Of a stretch of 64,000 nucleotides of DNA, positions 1-10,001 are shown piece after piece. The DNA is from Pseudomonas sp. PDM18 (GTDB lineage: Bacteria > Pseudomonadota > Gammaproteobacteria > Pseudomonadales > Pseudomonadaceae). The stretch covers positions 558,001-622,000 of the forward strand of contig NZ_JACVBX010000001.1 of assembly GCF_014852585.1 (NCBI RefSeq), in the 5' to 3' direction. Below the pieces are notes generated by a model. It was not told the origin of the DNA. It saw nothing but the letters and a program-made list of their open reading frames with translations, and did not search any database. The stretch's first letter is position 1. The number at the start of each line of letters is the position of its first letter. The position numbers and the translations under genes are program-made.

Positions 1-125
1 TCGAAGCTCATGGTGTAGCAGTCGTAGCCTTCAGCCTTGGCCATGGCGACCACGGTCGCGGAGTCCAGGCCGCCGGAGAGCAGAATCACGGCTTTCTTGT
101 CATTCACAGTCTTGTTGACGGACAT
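1..125 (-). CDS. queC: 7-cyano-7-deazaguanine synthase QueC (5' end only)
   Basis: Only the first 41 codons lie inside the window; the gene runs off the left edge. QueC converts 7-carboxy-7-deazaguanine to preQ0 using ATP and ammonia in queuosine synthesis. The visible N-terminus holds the PP-loop ATP-binding motif of the family ([10 protein letters not shown], residues about 14-23). The ATG at 125 follows a good ribosome site (GGAGGAA) and lies 20 bases after the queE stop, so the two are probably co-transcribed. Confidence 0.93.
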   Translation of the reverse strand, partial: MSVNKTVNDKKAVILLSGGLDSATVVAMAKAEGYDCYTMSF

Positions 126-145
126 AAACAGGGTTTCCTCCGCGC

Positions 146-793
146 TCAATGGCCCGGCTCGTCGTTCCAGAGAATCTTGTGCAACTGCAGTTGCAGGCGC
201 ACCGGCAGGTTGTCGCTGACGATCCAGTCGGCCAGGGCGCGGGCGCTCACTTCGCGGTGACTGGGCGAGAACAGCACCTCCCCGGCGCGCAGCTCCAGGC
301 GGTACTCGATCAGCTTGGAGACAGCCCAGTCATAGTCCTCGCGGGAGCAGATGACGAACTTCACCTGATCGTTTGACGTCAGCTCGCCGATGTTCTCGTA
401 GCGATTGCGCACCACTTCCCCGGAGCACGGCGTCTTCAAGTCGAGGATACGGCTGACGCGGCGGTCGGTGCCGGAGATGTCCAGTGCACCACTGGTTTCC
501 AGCGACACCTCATAACCGGCATCACACAGGCGCTGGAGCAGCGGGATGCAGTTGGGCTGTGCCAAAGGCTCGCCGCCGGTCACGCAGACGTAGCGCGGGA
601 GGTACTGAGCAACCTGATCGAGGATAGCGTCGAGGGTCTGGATCTCGCCGCCACTGAAGGCATAGGCGGTATCGCAGTAGTTGCAACGCAGGGGGCAGCC
701 AGTCAGGCGTACGAACACGGTCGGCAAGCCGGCGGTGCGCGTTTCCCCCTGCAACGAGTAGAAAATCTCGGTAATGCGCAGGGTCTGTTGCAT
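146..793 (-). CDS. queE: 7-carboxy-7-deazaguanine synthase QueE
   Basis: Radical SAM enzyme that turns 6-carboxytetrahydropterin into 7-carboxy-7-deazaguanine, the step before QueC in queuosine biosynthesis. The cluster-binding cysteines appear as CPLRCNYC near residues 33-40, preceded by the substrate-binding EIFYSLQGE and followed by the SAM-binding VTGGEP. Length is 215 residues, usual for the family. I chose the ATG at 793 because the family begins close to LRITEIFYS. An in-frame ATG at 826, with a GGAGG only a few bases upstream, would add 11 residues and cannot be excluded. It lies directly upstream of queC. Confidence 0.93.
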   Translation of the reverse strand: MQQTLRITEIFYSLQGETRTAGLPTVFVRLTGCPLRCNYCDTAYAFSGGEIQTLDAILDQVAQYLPRYVCVTGGEPLAQPNCIPLLQRLCDAGYEVSLETSGALDISGTDRRVSRILDLKTPCSGEVVRNRYENIGELTSNDQVKFVICSREDYDWAVSKLIEYRLELRAGEVLFSPSHREVSARALADWIVSDNLPVRLQLQLHKILWNDEPGH

Positions 794-1115
794 ATCAGCC
801 ACGGGCGTGACGGCTACACAGGCCATCCGCCTCCGTTGCGTTGGAGTCGTGGGTACGGTGGAGTACCCGGCAAAGCCCGGAGCACAGCAGACATCAGCCG
901 AGCTGAAACCACTGTCGCTTCCGAGAGCGGCGACGATTCTACCAGAAGTCGCCCTCGCCTTCCGAAGATCGGAGCGTCCGAAACATGCAATGGCGGGTCA
1001 TCGCTTTCCGTTAGCCACGTCAGACTCGGTGAGCACCGTCCCTAGGCACGCGCCGCGCTGTTAACGTCACCCGACCGGCGCACAAGACCGGCCCCACGCC
1101 ATGAAGGAGAACTGT
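794..1115. other. Intergenic region between queE and the DUF1508 gene
   Basis: A divergent intergenic stretch of about 320 bases that must carry the queE promoter (minus strand) and the promoter of the small plus-strand gene. I see a short inverted repeat (GGTAC..GTACC around 853-868) but no recognisable riboswitch, RNA gene or convincing conserved ORF. Confidence 0.4.
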
Positions 1116-1319
1116 ATGACGGTTGCGCACTTCCATGTTTACAAGGACATCCGCCACGAATGGCGCTGGCGATTCGTGGCGAAGAACTCGAAAATCATCG
1201 CCATGAGTTCGGAGAGCTATCACAACCTCACCGATTGCGAACACTCCATCGCACTACTGCAACATGGAGCCGAAGCGCCCATCCGCGGCGACGAACACTA
1301 TGAGCAGTTGCGCCCCTGA
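1116..1319 (+). CDS. Small DUF1508 (YegP-like) protein
   Basis: A 67-residue protein matching the DUF1508/YegP fold pattern: an aromatic YKD stretch, then W-R-W-R-F-V-A-K-N and a serine-rich IIAMSSESY segment. Members are small cytoplasmic proteins of uncertain function. The ATG at 1116 is preferred because AAGGAG sits nine bases upstream; an ATG at 1101 has no such site. The gene stands alone and ends just before a strong bidirectional terminator. Confidence 0.75.
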   Translation: MTVAHFHVYKDIRHEWRWRFVAKNSKIIAMSSESYHNLTDCEHSIALLQHGAEAPIRGDEHYEQLRP

Positions 1320-1341
1320 CGACTCGCCATGTGCTGTCCGG

Positions 1342-1388
1342 CGCCCACAAAAAAAGCCCGCGATCAATGCGGGCTTTTTTTGTGGGCG
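1342..1388. terminator. Bidirectional Rho-independent terminator, 20-bp perfect stem
   Basis: The arms 1342-1361 and 1369-1388 are perfectly complementary over 20 bases around a 7-base loop. The G/C core GCCCGC/GCGGGC is flanked by seven A and seven T, so it can stop transcription of the DUF1508 gene from the left and of the tol-pal operon from the right. Confidence 0.92.
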
Positions 1389-1393
1389 AATCC

Positions 1394-2236
1394 TTACTTG
1401 AGGTTCTTCAGGTCACGCTGGGACAGTTGTGCAGCGGAAGTACCCGGATACTGGGCCACGACCTGCTGCAGGATGCCACGAGCCTTGTCGTTGTTGCCCA
1501 GGCGACGCTCGACGTCGGCAAGCTTGTACAGCGAGTCCGGCACCTTGGCGCTGCTCGGGTAGGCCTGGCTGACGCGAGCGAAAGCCTGGCCGGCGCCCTG
1601 CAGGTCACCTTTGGCGAGATTCACCTCACCCAGCCAGTACTGCGCGTTGCCAGCGTACTGGCTGCTCGGGTACTTGCGCAGGAAGGCGCCGAAGGCCTGG
1701 CTGGCCTTGTCGAAGTCCTTGGCCTTGATCAGATCGAAGGCGGCGTCGTAGTAGAGCTTCTCTTTTGCCGGGTCACCCGGCTCGCTGCTGGCGGCGGGCT
1801 GCTGTTGCTGGGCGGCGGCAGTGCCTGCGCCTGCGGCAACTCCGGCACTTGCGCCGGCAGCGGGGGAATTGGGTTGAACAGCAGCACCTGCCGCTCCTGC
1901 ACCTGCACCGCTTGAAAGGCGGCTGTCGATGTCCTGGAAGCGTTCCTGGTTTTCCTGCTTCATTTGCTGGATCTGGTTCTGCTGCTCTTCGAGCATGCCA
2001 CGCAGACGGGACATTTCGTCCTGCATCTGCTGCAGCTGCATGAACAGCTGAGCCTGACCGGAGACGGGAGTAGTCATCCCGCCTCCGGCGTAGGCGCCAT
2101 CGGCGCCTGCGGTGCCATAACCCGAGGGCGGTGTGCTGGCATAGCCGCCATTACCGTCCTGTACCGGAACCGCGGCTGCCGCCATTAGGGGCAGTCCGCA
2201 TGCGATCAAGGTCAGAAAACGCAGGCGCATCGGCAT
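1394..2236 (-). CDS. cpoB: Cell division coordinator CpoB (YbgF), tol-pal operon
   Basis: Periplasmic protein that links the Tol-Pal constriction machinery to peptidoglycan synthesis at the septum. The 280-residue product has a signal peptide (LTLIACGLPLMAAAA), an N-terminal coiled coil rich in Gln and Glu (about residues 60-100) that mediates trimer formation, a low-complexity Ala/Gly/Gln linker, and C-terminal TPR repeats (KLYYDAAFDLIKAKDF and after). It is the last gene of the tol-pal operon, 6 bases after pal. The start could also be the ATG two codons downstream (2230); neither has a strong ribosome site. Confidence 0.92.
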   Translation of the reverse strand: MPMRLRFLTLIACGLPLMAAAAVPVQDGNGGYASTPPSGYGTAGADGAYAGGGMTTPVSGQAQLFMQLQQMQDEMSRLRGMLEEQQNQIQQMKQENQERFQDIDSRLSSGAGAGAAGAAVQPNSPAAGASAGVAAGAGTAAAQQQQPAASSEPGDPAKEKLYYDAAFDLIKAKDFDKASQAFGAFLRKYPSSQYAGNAQYWLGEVNLAKGDLQGAGQAFARVSQAYPSSAKVPDSLYKLADVERRLGNNDKARGILQQVVAQYPGTSAAQLSQRDLKNLK

Positions 2237-2242
2237 CAGGTC

Positions 2243-2749
2243 TTACTTCTTCAGCTCAACGCGACGGTTCTGGGCCCAGGACTGCTCGTCATGGCCAGTG
2301 GCAACCGGACGCTCTTTGCCGTAGGAAACCAGTTCCAGCTGAGCCGGGGAAACGCCCTGCAGTACCAGATAGCGCTGAACGGCCTTGGCACGGCGCTCGC
2401 CCAGAGCCATGTTGTACTCACGGGTGCCGCGCTCGTCAGTGTGACCTTCCAGAACTACGCGCTGGCCGGAACCCTTCAGGTCCTTGGCGTGTACGTCCAG
2501 GGCACGCATAGCTTCCGGCTTCAGGTCGGAGCTGTCGTACTCGAAGTAGAAGGTGGTGATAGCGCGCAGAGCGGCTTCGTCGCTCAGGGAGCCATCAACG
2601 GCACCGCTGTTGGCGCCGTAGCCAGCGTTCGGATCAACGCCGCCATTGGCGCCTTCGCCAGTAGCATCGCCTTTCTTGGACGAACAGCCGACGGCAACAG
2701 CCATGGCGAGGGCGATAACGGCAAATTTGCCGAATTTCAGCATTTCCAT
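2243..2749 (-). CDS. pal: Peptidoglycan-associated lipoprotein Pal (OprL)
   Basis: Outer-membrane lipoprotein that binds diaminopimelate-containing peptidoglycan and TolB. It has a lipoprotein signal ending in VAVGC (lipid-modified Cys about residue 21) and an OmpA-like domain with the motif [13 protein letters not shown] and the conserved [10 protein letters not shown]. Length is 168 residues. Two adjacent ATG codons exist; the second (2749) gives better spacing from AGGAG and matches the P. aeruginosa OprL start MEMLKF as I recall it. Co-transcribed with tolB upstream and cpoB downstream. Confidence 0.96.
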   Translation of the reverse strand: MEMLKFGKFAVIALAMAVAVGCSSKKGDATGEGANGGVDPNAGYGANSGAVDGSLSDEAALRAITTFYFEYDSSDLKPEAMRALDVHAKDLKGSGQRVVLEGHTDERGTREYNMALGERRAKAVQRYLVLQGVSPAQLELVSYGKERPVATGHDEQSWAQNRRVELKK

Positions 2750-2801
2750 CATGTAACTCCTAATGAACCCCAGTGTATAAATTTGAAACAGTTGGCAACC
2801 G

Positions 2802-4100
2802 TCAGTTCAGGTAAGGGGACCAGGAAGGCTCGCGCACGTCGCCTTGAGCGGTGGGTAGCGGTAACCGAACACGTCCGTTGATGCTCACGAGCATTAACAC
2901 GCCCCGGTCCTGCTGGCGGGTGGCGTATATTAGCATCGTGCCATTTGGCGCAACAGTGGGCGAATCATCCAGGTTGGTGTTGGAAAGTACCCGGAGATTA
3001 CCGCGCTGAAGGTCCTGAGCTGCAATCTGGAAGTTAGTGAAACCGTCCTGGCGGTGAACCATGACCAGGGTCTTCTCGTCCGCCGACAGTTTCGGGTTGG
3101 CGTTGTAGTTGCCGATGAAGGTCACGCGGTCGGTAGCGCCCGAGTTCACGTTCATCTTGTAGATCTGCGGTTTGCCGCCACGATCCGAGGTGAAGTAAAG
3201 GGTTGAGCCGTCCGCCCCCCAGAAGGGTTCGGTGTCGATCGCCGAGTTGTTGGTCAGGCGACGCAGCTGGCGGCTGCCCAGGTCCATCACGTAAATTTCC
3301 GGGTTGCCGTCGCGCGACAGCACAAAGGCCAGGCGGGTGCCGTCCGGCGAGAAGGCCGGGGCGCCGTTGAGGCCTTCGAAGTTGGAGATCTGCTCGCGGC
3401 GACCGGTGTCAACGTACTGCATGAAGATGCGAGGACGCTTCTGCTCGAACGACACGTAAGCGATACGGCGGCCATCGGGCGAGAACCGCGGCGAGAGGAT
3501 CGGCTCGCGCGACTGCAACAGGGTCACCGGGCGTGCGCCGTCATAGTCCGAGCGCTGCAGGGTGTAGCGGGTGTTGTCCACCGAGAAGCGCTCCGCAGTC
3601 ACGTAGAGCAGCTTGGTGGAGAACGCGCCCTTGATACCGGTGAGCTTCTCGAACGACTGATCAGCGATGTAGTGCGACATGTCGCGTAGCTGGTCGGTAG
3701 TGCCGCCCACGCTGCCGGTCAGAACCTGCTCCTGGGTCGCCACGTTGAGCAGGGCGTACTGGATCTGCAGACGGCCACCGCTGGGCACGATGCTGCCGAC
3801 CAGAACGTACTGCGCGCCAAGGGCCTGCCAGTCGCGGTAGATCACTTCGCTGGCCTGGGCCGGCTGGCTGATCATGTTCTGGCGCGGGATCGGCTCGAAG
3901 TAACCGGAGTTGCGCAGGTCATTGCCGATGATGTTCGACATGTCTTCGGGCAGGACGTTGCCGCCCTGCCAACCGAACGGAACCACGGCGATCGGAACGG
4001 CCGAGTCACGACCGCTGGAGATCACCAGCGGGTCGGCGGCCTGCGCGACACCGGCCACCAGGGCCAGGGCGAAGAGCGCGAAGCGAATCAGGGTACTCAC
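2802..4100 (-). CDS. tolB: Tol-Pal periplasmic translocation protein TolB
   Basis: Periplasmic beta-propeller protein that shuttles between Pal and TolA. A cleavable signal ([14 protein letters not shown]) precedes the N-terminal alpha/beta domain and the WD40-like PD40 repeats seen as [18 protein letters not shown] and GADGSTLYF. Length is 432 residues, as expected. The start is a GTG at 4100 that overlaps the tolA stop in a GTGA arrangement, so translation is probably coupled to tolA. Confidence 0.96.
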   Translation of the reverse strand: MSTLIRFALFALALVAGVAQAADPLVISSGRDSAVPIAVVPFGWQGGNVLPEDMSNIIGNDLRNSGYFEPIPRQNMISQPAQASEVIYRDWQALGAQYVLVGSIVPSGGRLQIQYALLNVATQEQVLTGSVGGTTDQLRDMSHYIADQSFEKLTGIKGAFSTKLLYVTAERFSVDNTRYTLQRSDYDGARPVTLLQSREPILSPRFSPDGRRIAYVSFEQKRPRIFMQYVDTGRREQISNFEGLNGAPAFSPDGTRLAFVLSRDGNPEIYVMDLGSRQLRRLTNNSAIDTEPFWGADGSTLYFTSDRGGKPQIYKMNVNSGATDRVTFIGNYNANPKLSADEKTLVMVHRQDGFTNFQIAAQDLQRGNLRVLSNTNLDDSPTVAPNGTMLIYATRQQDRGVLMLVSINGRVRLPLPTAQGDVREPSWSPYLN

Positions 4101-5149
4101 AGATCTAAATCCTCCGGTTTGAAGACCATTCGGCGCTGACGATACAGGCTATCGAACGTGGCGCGATCCAGTTTTTGCAGTTCGGGAATACGGCCCACGT
4201 TTTTGACCGCTGCCACCGCCGAGTCGTCGAACGGCTTGTCACCACTGGAGCGCGTCACACTCACGTTGGTGATGGCGCCACTCGGCAGCATCTGAATCAG
4301 CACTTCTACGCTCATTCCGTTACGAGCTGAAGGAGGACGGCTCCACTGCTGGCTAACCAGGCTGACGATCAGATCGTCGAAGTTGCCCGCCACCTCGTTA
4401 CCTTGCTCGTCGGCCAGGGCCTGTTGCCGCTGCGTGTCATCCGACAGCAGCTCGGCCAGCGCCTGGGCCTTCTTGTCTTCCGTTGCCTTGCGGGCTGCAG
4501 CGGCGGCCGCAGCGGCGGCCTTCTTCTTCGCAGCCTCGACCGCGGCAGCCTTCTTCTTGGCTTCGTCCGCGGCGGCTTTTTTCTTCGCATCCTCGGCGGC
4601 CTTCTTCTTGGCCTCCTCGGCAGCTTTCTTCTTCGCCTCCTCAGCGGCCTCTTTCTTGGCCTCTTCCTCGGCTTTCTTCTTGGCGATATCCGCCTGCTGT
4701 TTCTGCTCGGCAGCCTTCGCCTCTGCCGCTTTCTTGGCGGCCGCAGCGGCATCGGCCGCCTTCTTGGCGTCATCTGCCTTCTTGGCTTCAGCGGCCTTCT
4801 CAGCGGCATCTGCAGCTTTTTGAGCGGCATCGGCCTTCTTTTGTTCCTCGGCTTTCGCAGCAGCCAATGCCTGCTGCTCAGCCTTCTTCTGCTCGAGCTG
4901 CTCCTGCTCGTATTGCTTGGCCGAAGTCTTCTTCGACTCACCGGCTATCTTCTGGTTAGTCTGCTGGGTCGCCTGGCTCTTGGACTTGAGCTGGTACAGG
5001 GTGGCCTGGACGATCGGCCGCGAAGGCGGCAGTTCAGGCGTACTGGCCCAACTGACGAACAACATGGCGAAGATCAGTACATGCAGGGCCACGGCCAGGA
5101 CCGTGGGCCAGAAGTAGCCTTCCGATTGAGAGCGCTCGAGCTGGTGCAT
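4097..5149 (-). CDS. tolA: Cell envelope integrity protein TolA
   Basis: Inner-membrane anchored protein spanning the periplasm that transmits energy from TolQR to TolB/Pal. Residues about 15-35 form the membrane helix. The centre is a long Lys/Ala/Glu helix with many [16 protein letters not shown] repeats (about residues 80-240), and the C-terminal domain ends with [17 protein letters not shown]. The ATG at 5149 shares one base with the tolR stop (TGATG). A TTG immediately upstream would add one residue only. The repetitive core is a likely place for length variation between strains. Confidence 0.95.
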   Translation of the reverse strand: MHQLERSQSEGYFWPTVLAVALHVLIFAMLFVSWASTPELPPSRPIVQATLYQLKSKSQATQQTNQKIAGESKKTSAKQYEQEQLEQKKAEQQALAAAKAEEQKKADAAQKAADAAEKAAEAKKADDAKKAADAAAAAKKAAEAKAAEQKQQADIAKKKAEEEAKKEAAEEAKKKAAEEAKKKAAEDAKKKAAADEAKKKAAAVEAAKKKAAAAAAAAARKATEDKKAQALAELLSDDTQRQQALADEQGNEVAGNFDDLIVSLVSQQWSRPPSARNGMSVEVLIQMLPSGAITNVSVTRSSGDKPFDDSAVAAVKNVGRIPELQKLDRATFDSLYRQRRMVFKPEDLDL

Positions 5150-5613
5150 CAACTACCTGGTGCCTCGGTAATCAGACCGACGTTGCCGACTCCGGCCTTC
5201 TGCAGACCGCCCATGACGGCCATGACCGAGCCATAGTCGACTGCCTTGTCGCCACGGACGAAGACCTGGACTTTCTTACCCTGGCGGCTGTTCTCGGCCA
5301 TGATGCCGGAGGCAGCGTTGACCAGTTGATCGAGGTCCACGGCAGTCTGGCTGGCTTTGCCCTGGTCCGGGTCCACTTCGGAGCCCATGTTCCAGTAGTA
5401 GGTCTTGTCGGCCTTGATGGAGATGGTGAGCACGCGGGAATCGTTATCCTGCGGCAGCGCTTCGCTGGAAACCTTGGGCAGGTCGACCTTGACGCCCTGG
5501 TTGAGCATGGGCGCGGTCACCATGAAAATGACCAGCAGCACCAACATCACGTCGATGTAGGGCACCACGTTCATTTCCGCGACCGGCTTGCGCTTGTGAC
5601 GAACTCTTGCCAT
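5149..5613 (-). CDS. tolR: Tol-Pal proton-channel protein TolR
   Basis: ExbD/TolR-family inner-membrane protein of the proton-driven TolQ-TolR stator. The single membrane helix contains the essential aspartate in VVPYIDVMLVLLVIFMV (about residues 16-32), followed by a periplasmic domain. It overlaps tolA by one base and starts 24 bases after tolQ, within the tolQRAB-pal-cpoB operon. Confidence 0.96.
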   Translation of the reverse strand: MARVRHKRKPVAEMNVVPYIDVMLVLLVIFMVTAPMLNQGVKVDLPKVSSEALPQDNDSRVLTISIKADKTYYWNMGSEVDPDQGKASQTAVDLDQLVNAASGIMAENSRQGKKVQVFVRGDKAVDYGSVMAVMGGLQKAGVGNVGLITEAPGS

Positions 5614-5637
5614 GACGGCTTACCTCTTGGTCGTCGA

Positions 5638-6333
5638 TCAATCGTCGCTGGTGTGCACTTTGCGGTGCAGGATCGCCTGGAACTCGTCGGCGAAGGTGTA
5701 GTAGCGACCGATGAGCATTTCCGAGCGGGCGGCGAAACGGTTGTAGGCGATGACCGCGGGGATGGCCGCGAACAGGCCGATGGCGGTGGCGATCAGCGCT
5801 TCGGCAATACCCGGCGCCACGGTGGCGAGGGTGGCCTGCTGCACGGTGGCCAGGCCACGGAAGGAGTTCATGATGCCCCACACGGTGCCGAACAGACCGA
5901 TGTACGGGCTGGTGGAACCGACGGTGGCGAGGAAGGGCAGGCTGGTTTCCAGCTTCTCTTCCTCGCGGGAAATCGCGACACGCATGGCGCGGGAAACGCC
6001 CTCCATCACCGCATCCGGATCAACGCCGGCCTGCTGGCGCAGACGGGAGAATTCCTTGAAGCCGGCACGGAAGATCTGCTCGACCCCCGAATCCGGATCG
6101 GGGTTGCTGCCCGCCTGGCGATAGAGCTTGGACAGGTCGATGCCCGACCAGAAGCGCTCTTCGAAGGTTTCCAGGGCCTTCTTCGCCGAGCGCATCATGT
6201 TGCTGCGCTGGAAAATCATGATCCAGGAAGTGACCGATGCGGCCACCAGGGTCAGCATTACCAGCTGTACCACGACGCTGGCGTTACTGATCAAGCTCCA
6301 CATGGAAGTATGGTCGACGACGTTCGGTTCCAC
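5638..6333 (-). CDS. tolQ: Tol-Pal proton-channel protein TolQ
   Basis: MotA/TolQ/ExbB-family inner-membrane protein forming the proton channel with TolR. Three membrane helices are evident, and the conserved GLFGTVWGIMNSF and APGIAEALIATAIGL segments are present. Length is 231 residues. The start is a GTG at 6333, supported by AGGAG seven bases upstream and by the recalled start of P. aeruginosa TolQ (EPNVVDHTSMWS). An upstream ATG would extend into the 3' end of ybgC. Confidence 0.95.
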   Translation of the reverse strand: MEPNVVDHTSMWSLISNASVVVQLVMLTLVAASVTSWIMIFQRSNMMRSAKKALETFEERFWSGIDLSKLYRQAGSNPDPDSGVEQIFRAGFKEFSRLRQQAGVDPDAVMEGVSRAMRVAISREEEKLETSLPFLATVGSTSPYIGLFGTVWGIMNSFRGLATVQQATLATVAPGIAEALIATAIGLFAAIPAVIAYNRFAARSEMLIGRYYTFADEFQAILHRKVHTSDD

Positions 6334-6334
6334 G

Positions 6335-6784
<450 letters not shown>

Positions 6785-6833
6785 CTAGAACCAAGTAAAG
6801 ACTTTGCCAATCGGCAATCGTCTACAAATGCAA

Positions 6834-7892
6834 TTAATTACCATCTTCAGGGACGAACAGATCCGGCGTCGCCCCCTCCCCCATCCGCTTCGGCACGTTC
6901 AGGCCGAAATGCAGGTACGCATGCCGGGTAACCACACGGCCACGCGGTGTGCGCATGATATAGCCTTGCTGGATCAGATAGGGCTCCAGCACGTCTTCAA
7001 TCGTGTGTCTTTCTTCGCTGATGGCCGCCGCCAGGTTGTCGATACCCACCGGACCACCATCGAACTTGTCGATCATGGTCAGCAGCAGGCGGCGATCCTG
7101 GTGATCGAAGCCCCTTTCATCCACATCCAGCAGGTTCAGTGCCTTATCGGCGATGTCGCTACTGATGTGCCCGGTGCCGCGCACCTCGGCAAAATCCCGC
7201 ACCCGACGCAGTAGGCGGTTGGCGATCCGCGGCGTACCGCGGGCGCGCCGGGCAATCTCGTACGCGCCCGCCGGCTCGATCTCAAGACCGAGGATGCTCG
7301 CAGAACGGGCAACGATGCTGGACAGGTCGTCCACACCGTAGAATTCAAGACGCTGCACGATACCGAAGCGGTCACGCAGCGGGTTGGTCAGCATGCCGGC
7401 GCGCGTAGTCGCCCCCACCAGGGTGAAGGGCGGCAGATCGAGCTTGATCGAGCGCGCAGCCGGACCCTCGCCGATCATGATGTCCAGCTGGAAGTCTTCC
7501 ATGGCCGGATACAGCACTTCCTCGACGATGGGCGACAGGCGATGAATCTCGTCCACGAACAGGACGTCGTTAGGCTCGAGATTGGTCAATATCGCCGCCA
7601 GGTCTCCGGGGCGCTCCAGCACCGGGCCGGAGGTACTCTTGATCGAAACCCCCATCTCCTGAGCGATGATGTTCGCCAGGGTGGTCTTGCCCAGGCCGGG
7701 CGGGCCGAAGATCAGCGTGTGGTCCAACGCTTCCTGACGCCCACGAGCCGCCTGGATGAACAGCTCCATCTGCTCGCGCACCACGGGCTGGCCGACGTAG
7801 TCCGCCAGCTTGAGCGGGCGGATGGCACGGTCGAACTGCTCTTCGCGGTCACGACTGGAGACAGAGGAAATCAGGCGATCGGCTTCGATCAT
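6834..7892 (-). CDS. ruvB: Holliday junction branch-migration helicase RuvB
   Basis: AAA+ motor that, loaded by RuvA, drives branch migration of Holliday junctions. Walker A is [10 protein letters not shown], Walker B is [11 protein letters not shown], the sensor-1 region is LVGATTRAG, and the C-terminal winged helix ends with [12 protein letters not shown]. The ATG at 7892 gives 352 residues, the family length. A GTG one codon upstream is less likely. It lies 10 bases after ruvA; all three ruv genes share one strand. Confidence 0.97.
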   Translation of the reverse strand: MIEADRLISSVSSRDREEQFDRAIRPLKLADYVGQPVVREQMELFIQAARGRQEALDHTLIFGPPGLGKTTLANIIAQEMGVSIKSTSGPVLERPGDLAAILTNLEPNDVLFVDEIHRLSPIVEEVLYPAMEDFQLDIMIGEGPAARSIKLDLPPFTLVGATTRAGMLTNPLRDRFGIVQRLEFYGVDDLSSIVARSASILGLEIEPAGAYEIARRARGTPRIANRLLRRVRDFAEVRGTGHISSDIADKALNLLDVDERGFDHQDRRLLLTMIDKFDGGPVGIDNLAAAISEERHTIEDVLEPYLIQQGYIMRTPRGRVVTRHAYLHFGLNVPKRMGEGATPDLFVPEDGN

Positions 7893-7902
7893 CACTATCT
7901 AC

Positions 7903-8508
7903 CTAGACCATGCCCTTGAGGGAACGGCGGATAAGTTCTTCGCTGGACAAGCCTTCCTCCTGCACGGCGGCCACGGCGCGGCTCGCCTCCTGGGGTTTGA
8001 AGCCCAGGGCGATCAGCGCGCTGACCGCATCGGACTCGGCGCTTGAGACTGCGGTTACCAGTCGGGGTTCCACCACCAATGGCGCGATGGAAGGAATATT
8101 TTCCCACGCCTTGAAGCGATCTTTCAGCTCCACCAGCAGGCGTTCGGCAGTCTTCTTGCCCACGCCCGGAATCTTCACCAGGGTGGAAGTATCCTGCGCC
8201 TGCACGCAACGCACCAGCTCATCAACTTCCAGCCCCGACATCAGCGCCAGCGCCAGCTTCGGCCCCACGCCATTGAGGCGGATCAGCTCGCGGAACAGCT
8301 CGCGCTCGCGCTTCTCGGCAAAGCCGTAGAGCAGGTGGGCATCCTCGCGCACCACCAGGTGGGTGTGCAGGGTCACCGGCTCGCCCAGGCTCGGCAGGCG
8401 ATAGAGGGTGGTCATGGGCACTTCGAGCTCGTAGCCCACGCCGTTCACGTCGACGATCAGGTGCGGCGGTTGCTTTTCCGCCAGAGTGCCACGCAGGCGT
8501 CCAATCAC
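7903..8508 (-). CDS. ruvA: Holliday junction DNA-binding protein RuvA
   Basis: Tetrameric junction-binding partner of RuvB. It has the OB-fold N-terminus ([11 protein letters not shown]), two helix-hairpin-helix motifs ([16 protein letters not shown] and [16 protein letters not shown]) and the C-terminal domain that contacts RuvB. I place the start at the GTG at 8508, which gives the family start (V/M)IGRLRG and 201 residues; the open frame extends farther upstream but that part overlaps no conserved sequence. Confidence 0.95.
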   Translation of the reverse strand: MIGRLRGTLAEKQPPHLIVDVNGVGYELEVPMTTLYRLPSLGEPVTLHTHLVVREDAHLLYGFAEKRERELFRELIRLNGVGPKLALALMSGLEVDELVRCVQAQDTSTLVKIPGVGKKTAERLLVELKDRFKAWENIPSIAPLVVEPRLVTAVSSAESDAVSALIALGFKPQEASRAVAAVQEEGLSSEELIRRSLKGMV

Positions 8509-8542
8509 GGGTGTTTGTCCTTGCTCAATATTTTTCCGGATA

Positions 8543-9067
8543 TCACAGGCGCAGGCGGCCGCCGCGACGGCGGGCACCGACCAGGCCATGCGGTACCAGG
8601 CTCTGACGGGTATGGGCGTGGCACAGGGCGATGGCCAGGGCGTCGGAGGCGTCGATCTGCGGCTTTTGCACGAGCTTGAGCAGATGCATCACCATCATCT
8701 GCACCTGCAGCTTGTCCGCGCCGCCGGTGCCGGCAATGGCCTGCTTGACCTGGCTCGCCGTGTACTCGGCTATCTGCAAGCCCTCTTCCGCCGCCGCGAC
8801 TATGGCCGCGCCGCGCGCCTGCCCCAGTTTCAGCGCCGAGTCGGCGTTGCGCGCCATGAACACCTGCTCGATGCCCATCATGGTCGGCTGGTAGGTCTGG
8901 ATGACCTCGCGCACGCCACGGAAGACGATCTGCAGGCGCTCGAACAGCTCGCCGTTGCCGGTACGGATGCAGCCCGATGCCACGTATTCGCAGCCACGGC
9001 CGGTGTCGCGCACCACGCCGAAGCCGGTAATCCGTGAACCTGGGTCGATGCCTAGAATCAGGGTCAT
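8543..9067 (-). CDS. ruvC: Holliday junction resolvase RuvC
   Basis: Endonuclease that cleaves Holliday junctions symmetrically. The catalytic acidic residues are in [15 protein letters not shown] (Asp7), GIEQVF (Glu) and [16 protein letters not shown] near the C-terminus. Length is 174 residues, starting at the ATG at 9067 directly before TLILGIDPG. It is the first gene of ruvC-ruvA-ruvB and follows the yebC terminator. Confidence 0.96.
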   Translation of the reverse strand: MTLILGIDPGSRITGFGVVRDTGRGCEYVASGCIRTGNGELFERLQIVFRGVREVIQTYQPTMMGIEQVFMARNADSALKLGQARGAAIVAAAEEGLQIAEYTASQVKQAIAGTGGADKLQVQMMVMHLLKLVQKPQIDASDALAIALCHAHTRQSLVPHGLVGARRRGGRLRL

Positions 9068-9114
9068 GTCCGTCCGATCAAACCTTGTCCGTAAGCTGCA
9101 CTTCAAAACAAAAA

Positions 9115-9156
9115 CCGGAAGCGGGAGGCGCCGCTGACGACCACTCCCGCTTCCGG
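9115..9156 (-). terminator. Rho-independent terminator downstream of yebC
   Basis: A 13-base perfect stem (9115-9127 with 9144-9156) is followed on the minus strand by TTTTTGTTTT. It should end yebC transcripts before ruvC. Confidence 0.85.
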
Positions 9157-9181
9157 CTTCAGACCAGCGCCGGCGGTGGGA

Positions 9182-9928
9182 TCAGCCCAACTGGGCCATC
9201 ACCTCGTCCGGGATCTCCGCGTTGGAATAGACGTTCTGCACGTCATCCAGGTCTTCGAGCATGTCGATCAGCTTGAGGACTTTCTGCGCGGTTTCCAGGT
9301 CCAGGGCCGCAGTGGTCGACGGGATCATGGTGATCTCGGCGTCCTCGCCCTTGAAACCCGCTTCGGTCAGCGCTTCGTTGACCGAGATGAAGTCGGCGAA
9401 AGTGGTGAACACGTCGATGGAACCATCGTCGTTGACCACCACGTCGTCGGCGCCGGCTTCCAGCGCAGCATCCATCAGGGCTTCTTCGTTCACGCCCGGC
9501 GCATAGCTGATCTGGCCCTTGCGCTCGAACATGTAGGCCACCGAACCATCGGTACCCAGGTTGCCGCCGCACTTGCTGAAGGCATGGCGCACTTCGGCCG
9601 CAGTACGGTTGCGGTTGTCGGTCATCGCTTCGACGATGATCGCCACACCGCTGGGTGCATAACCTTCGTAGGTCAGCTCGGCCATGTTGTCCGCTTCGCT
9701 GGAGCCCACGCCGCGCTGGATGGCGCGGTCAATGGTGTCGCGGGTCATGTTGGCGGTCAGCGCCTTGTCCACGGCCAGGCGCAGACGCGGGTTGTCCGCC
9801 GGGACCCCGCCGCCCTGCTTGGCTGCGACGGTCAGCTCACGAATGAGCTTGGTGAAGATCTTGCCCTTCTTGGCGTCCTGACGTTCCTTGCGGTGCTTGA
9901 TGTTGGCCCATTTGGAATGACCAGCCAT
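9182..9928 (-). CDS. yebC: YebC/PmpR-family protein
   Basis: Conserved cytoplasmic protein starting [14 protein letters not shown], diagnostic of the YebC/TACO1 family. Members are described either as DNA-binding regulators (PmpR, a quorum-sensing repressor in P. aeruginosa) or as factors that relieve ribosome stalling at proline stretches. The 248-residue length is standard. It lies just upstream of ruvC, the usual context, but a 13-bp terminator separates them. Confidence 0.95.
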   Translation of the reverse strand: MAGHSKWANIKHRKERQDAKKGKIFTKLIRELTVAAKQGGGVPADNPRLRLAVDKALTANMTRDTIDRAIQRGVGSSEADNMAELTYEGYAPSGVAIIVEAMTDNRNRTAAEVRHAFSKCGGNLGTDGSVAYMFERKGQISYAPGVNEEALMDAALEAGADDVVVNDDGSIDVFTTFADFISVNEALTEAGFKGEDAEITMIPSTTAALDLETAQKVLKLIDMLEDLDDVQNVYSNAEIPDEVMAQLG

Positions 9929-9960
9929 AACTCACTCCGTATCGCTTGTTTGCTTCGCAC

Positions 9961-9985
9961 GCGGCGCCCGGTTTGCGGGCGCCGC
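9961..9985. terminator. Hairpin between aspS and yebC
   Basis: A perfect 10-bp GC stem (9961-9970 with 9976-9985) with a 5-base loop. No T-run follows on either strand, so it may be a processing or attenuation hairpin rather than an intrinsic terminator. Confidence 0.55.
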
Positions 9986-10001
9986 GGCAATCTGGATCGA
10001 C

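Noticed and set aside
4369..4941. Arg/Pro-rich frame inside tolA
   Set aside because: It is the shifted frame of the tolA Lys/Ala repeat region, which produces repetitive nonsense in every frame.
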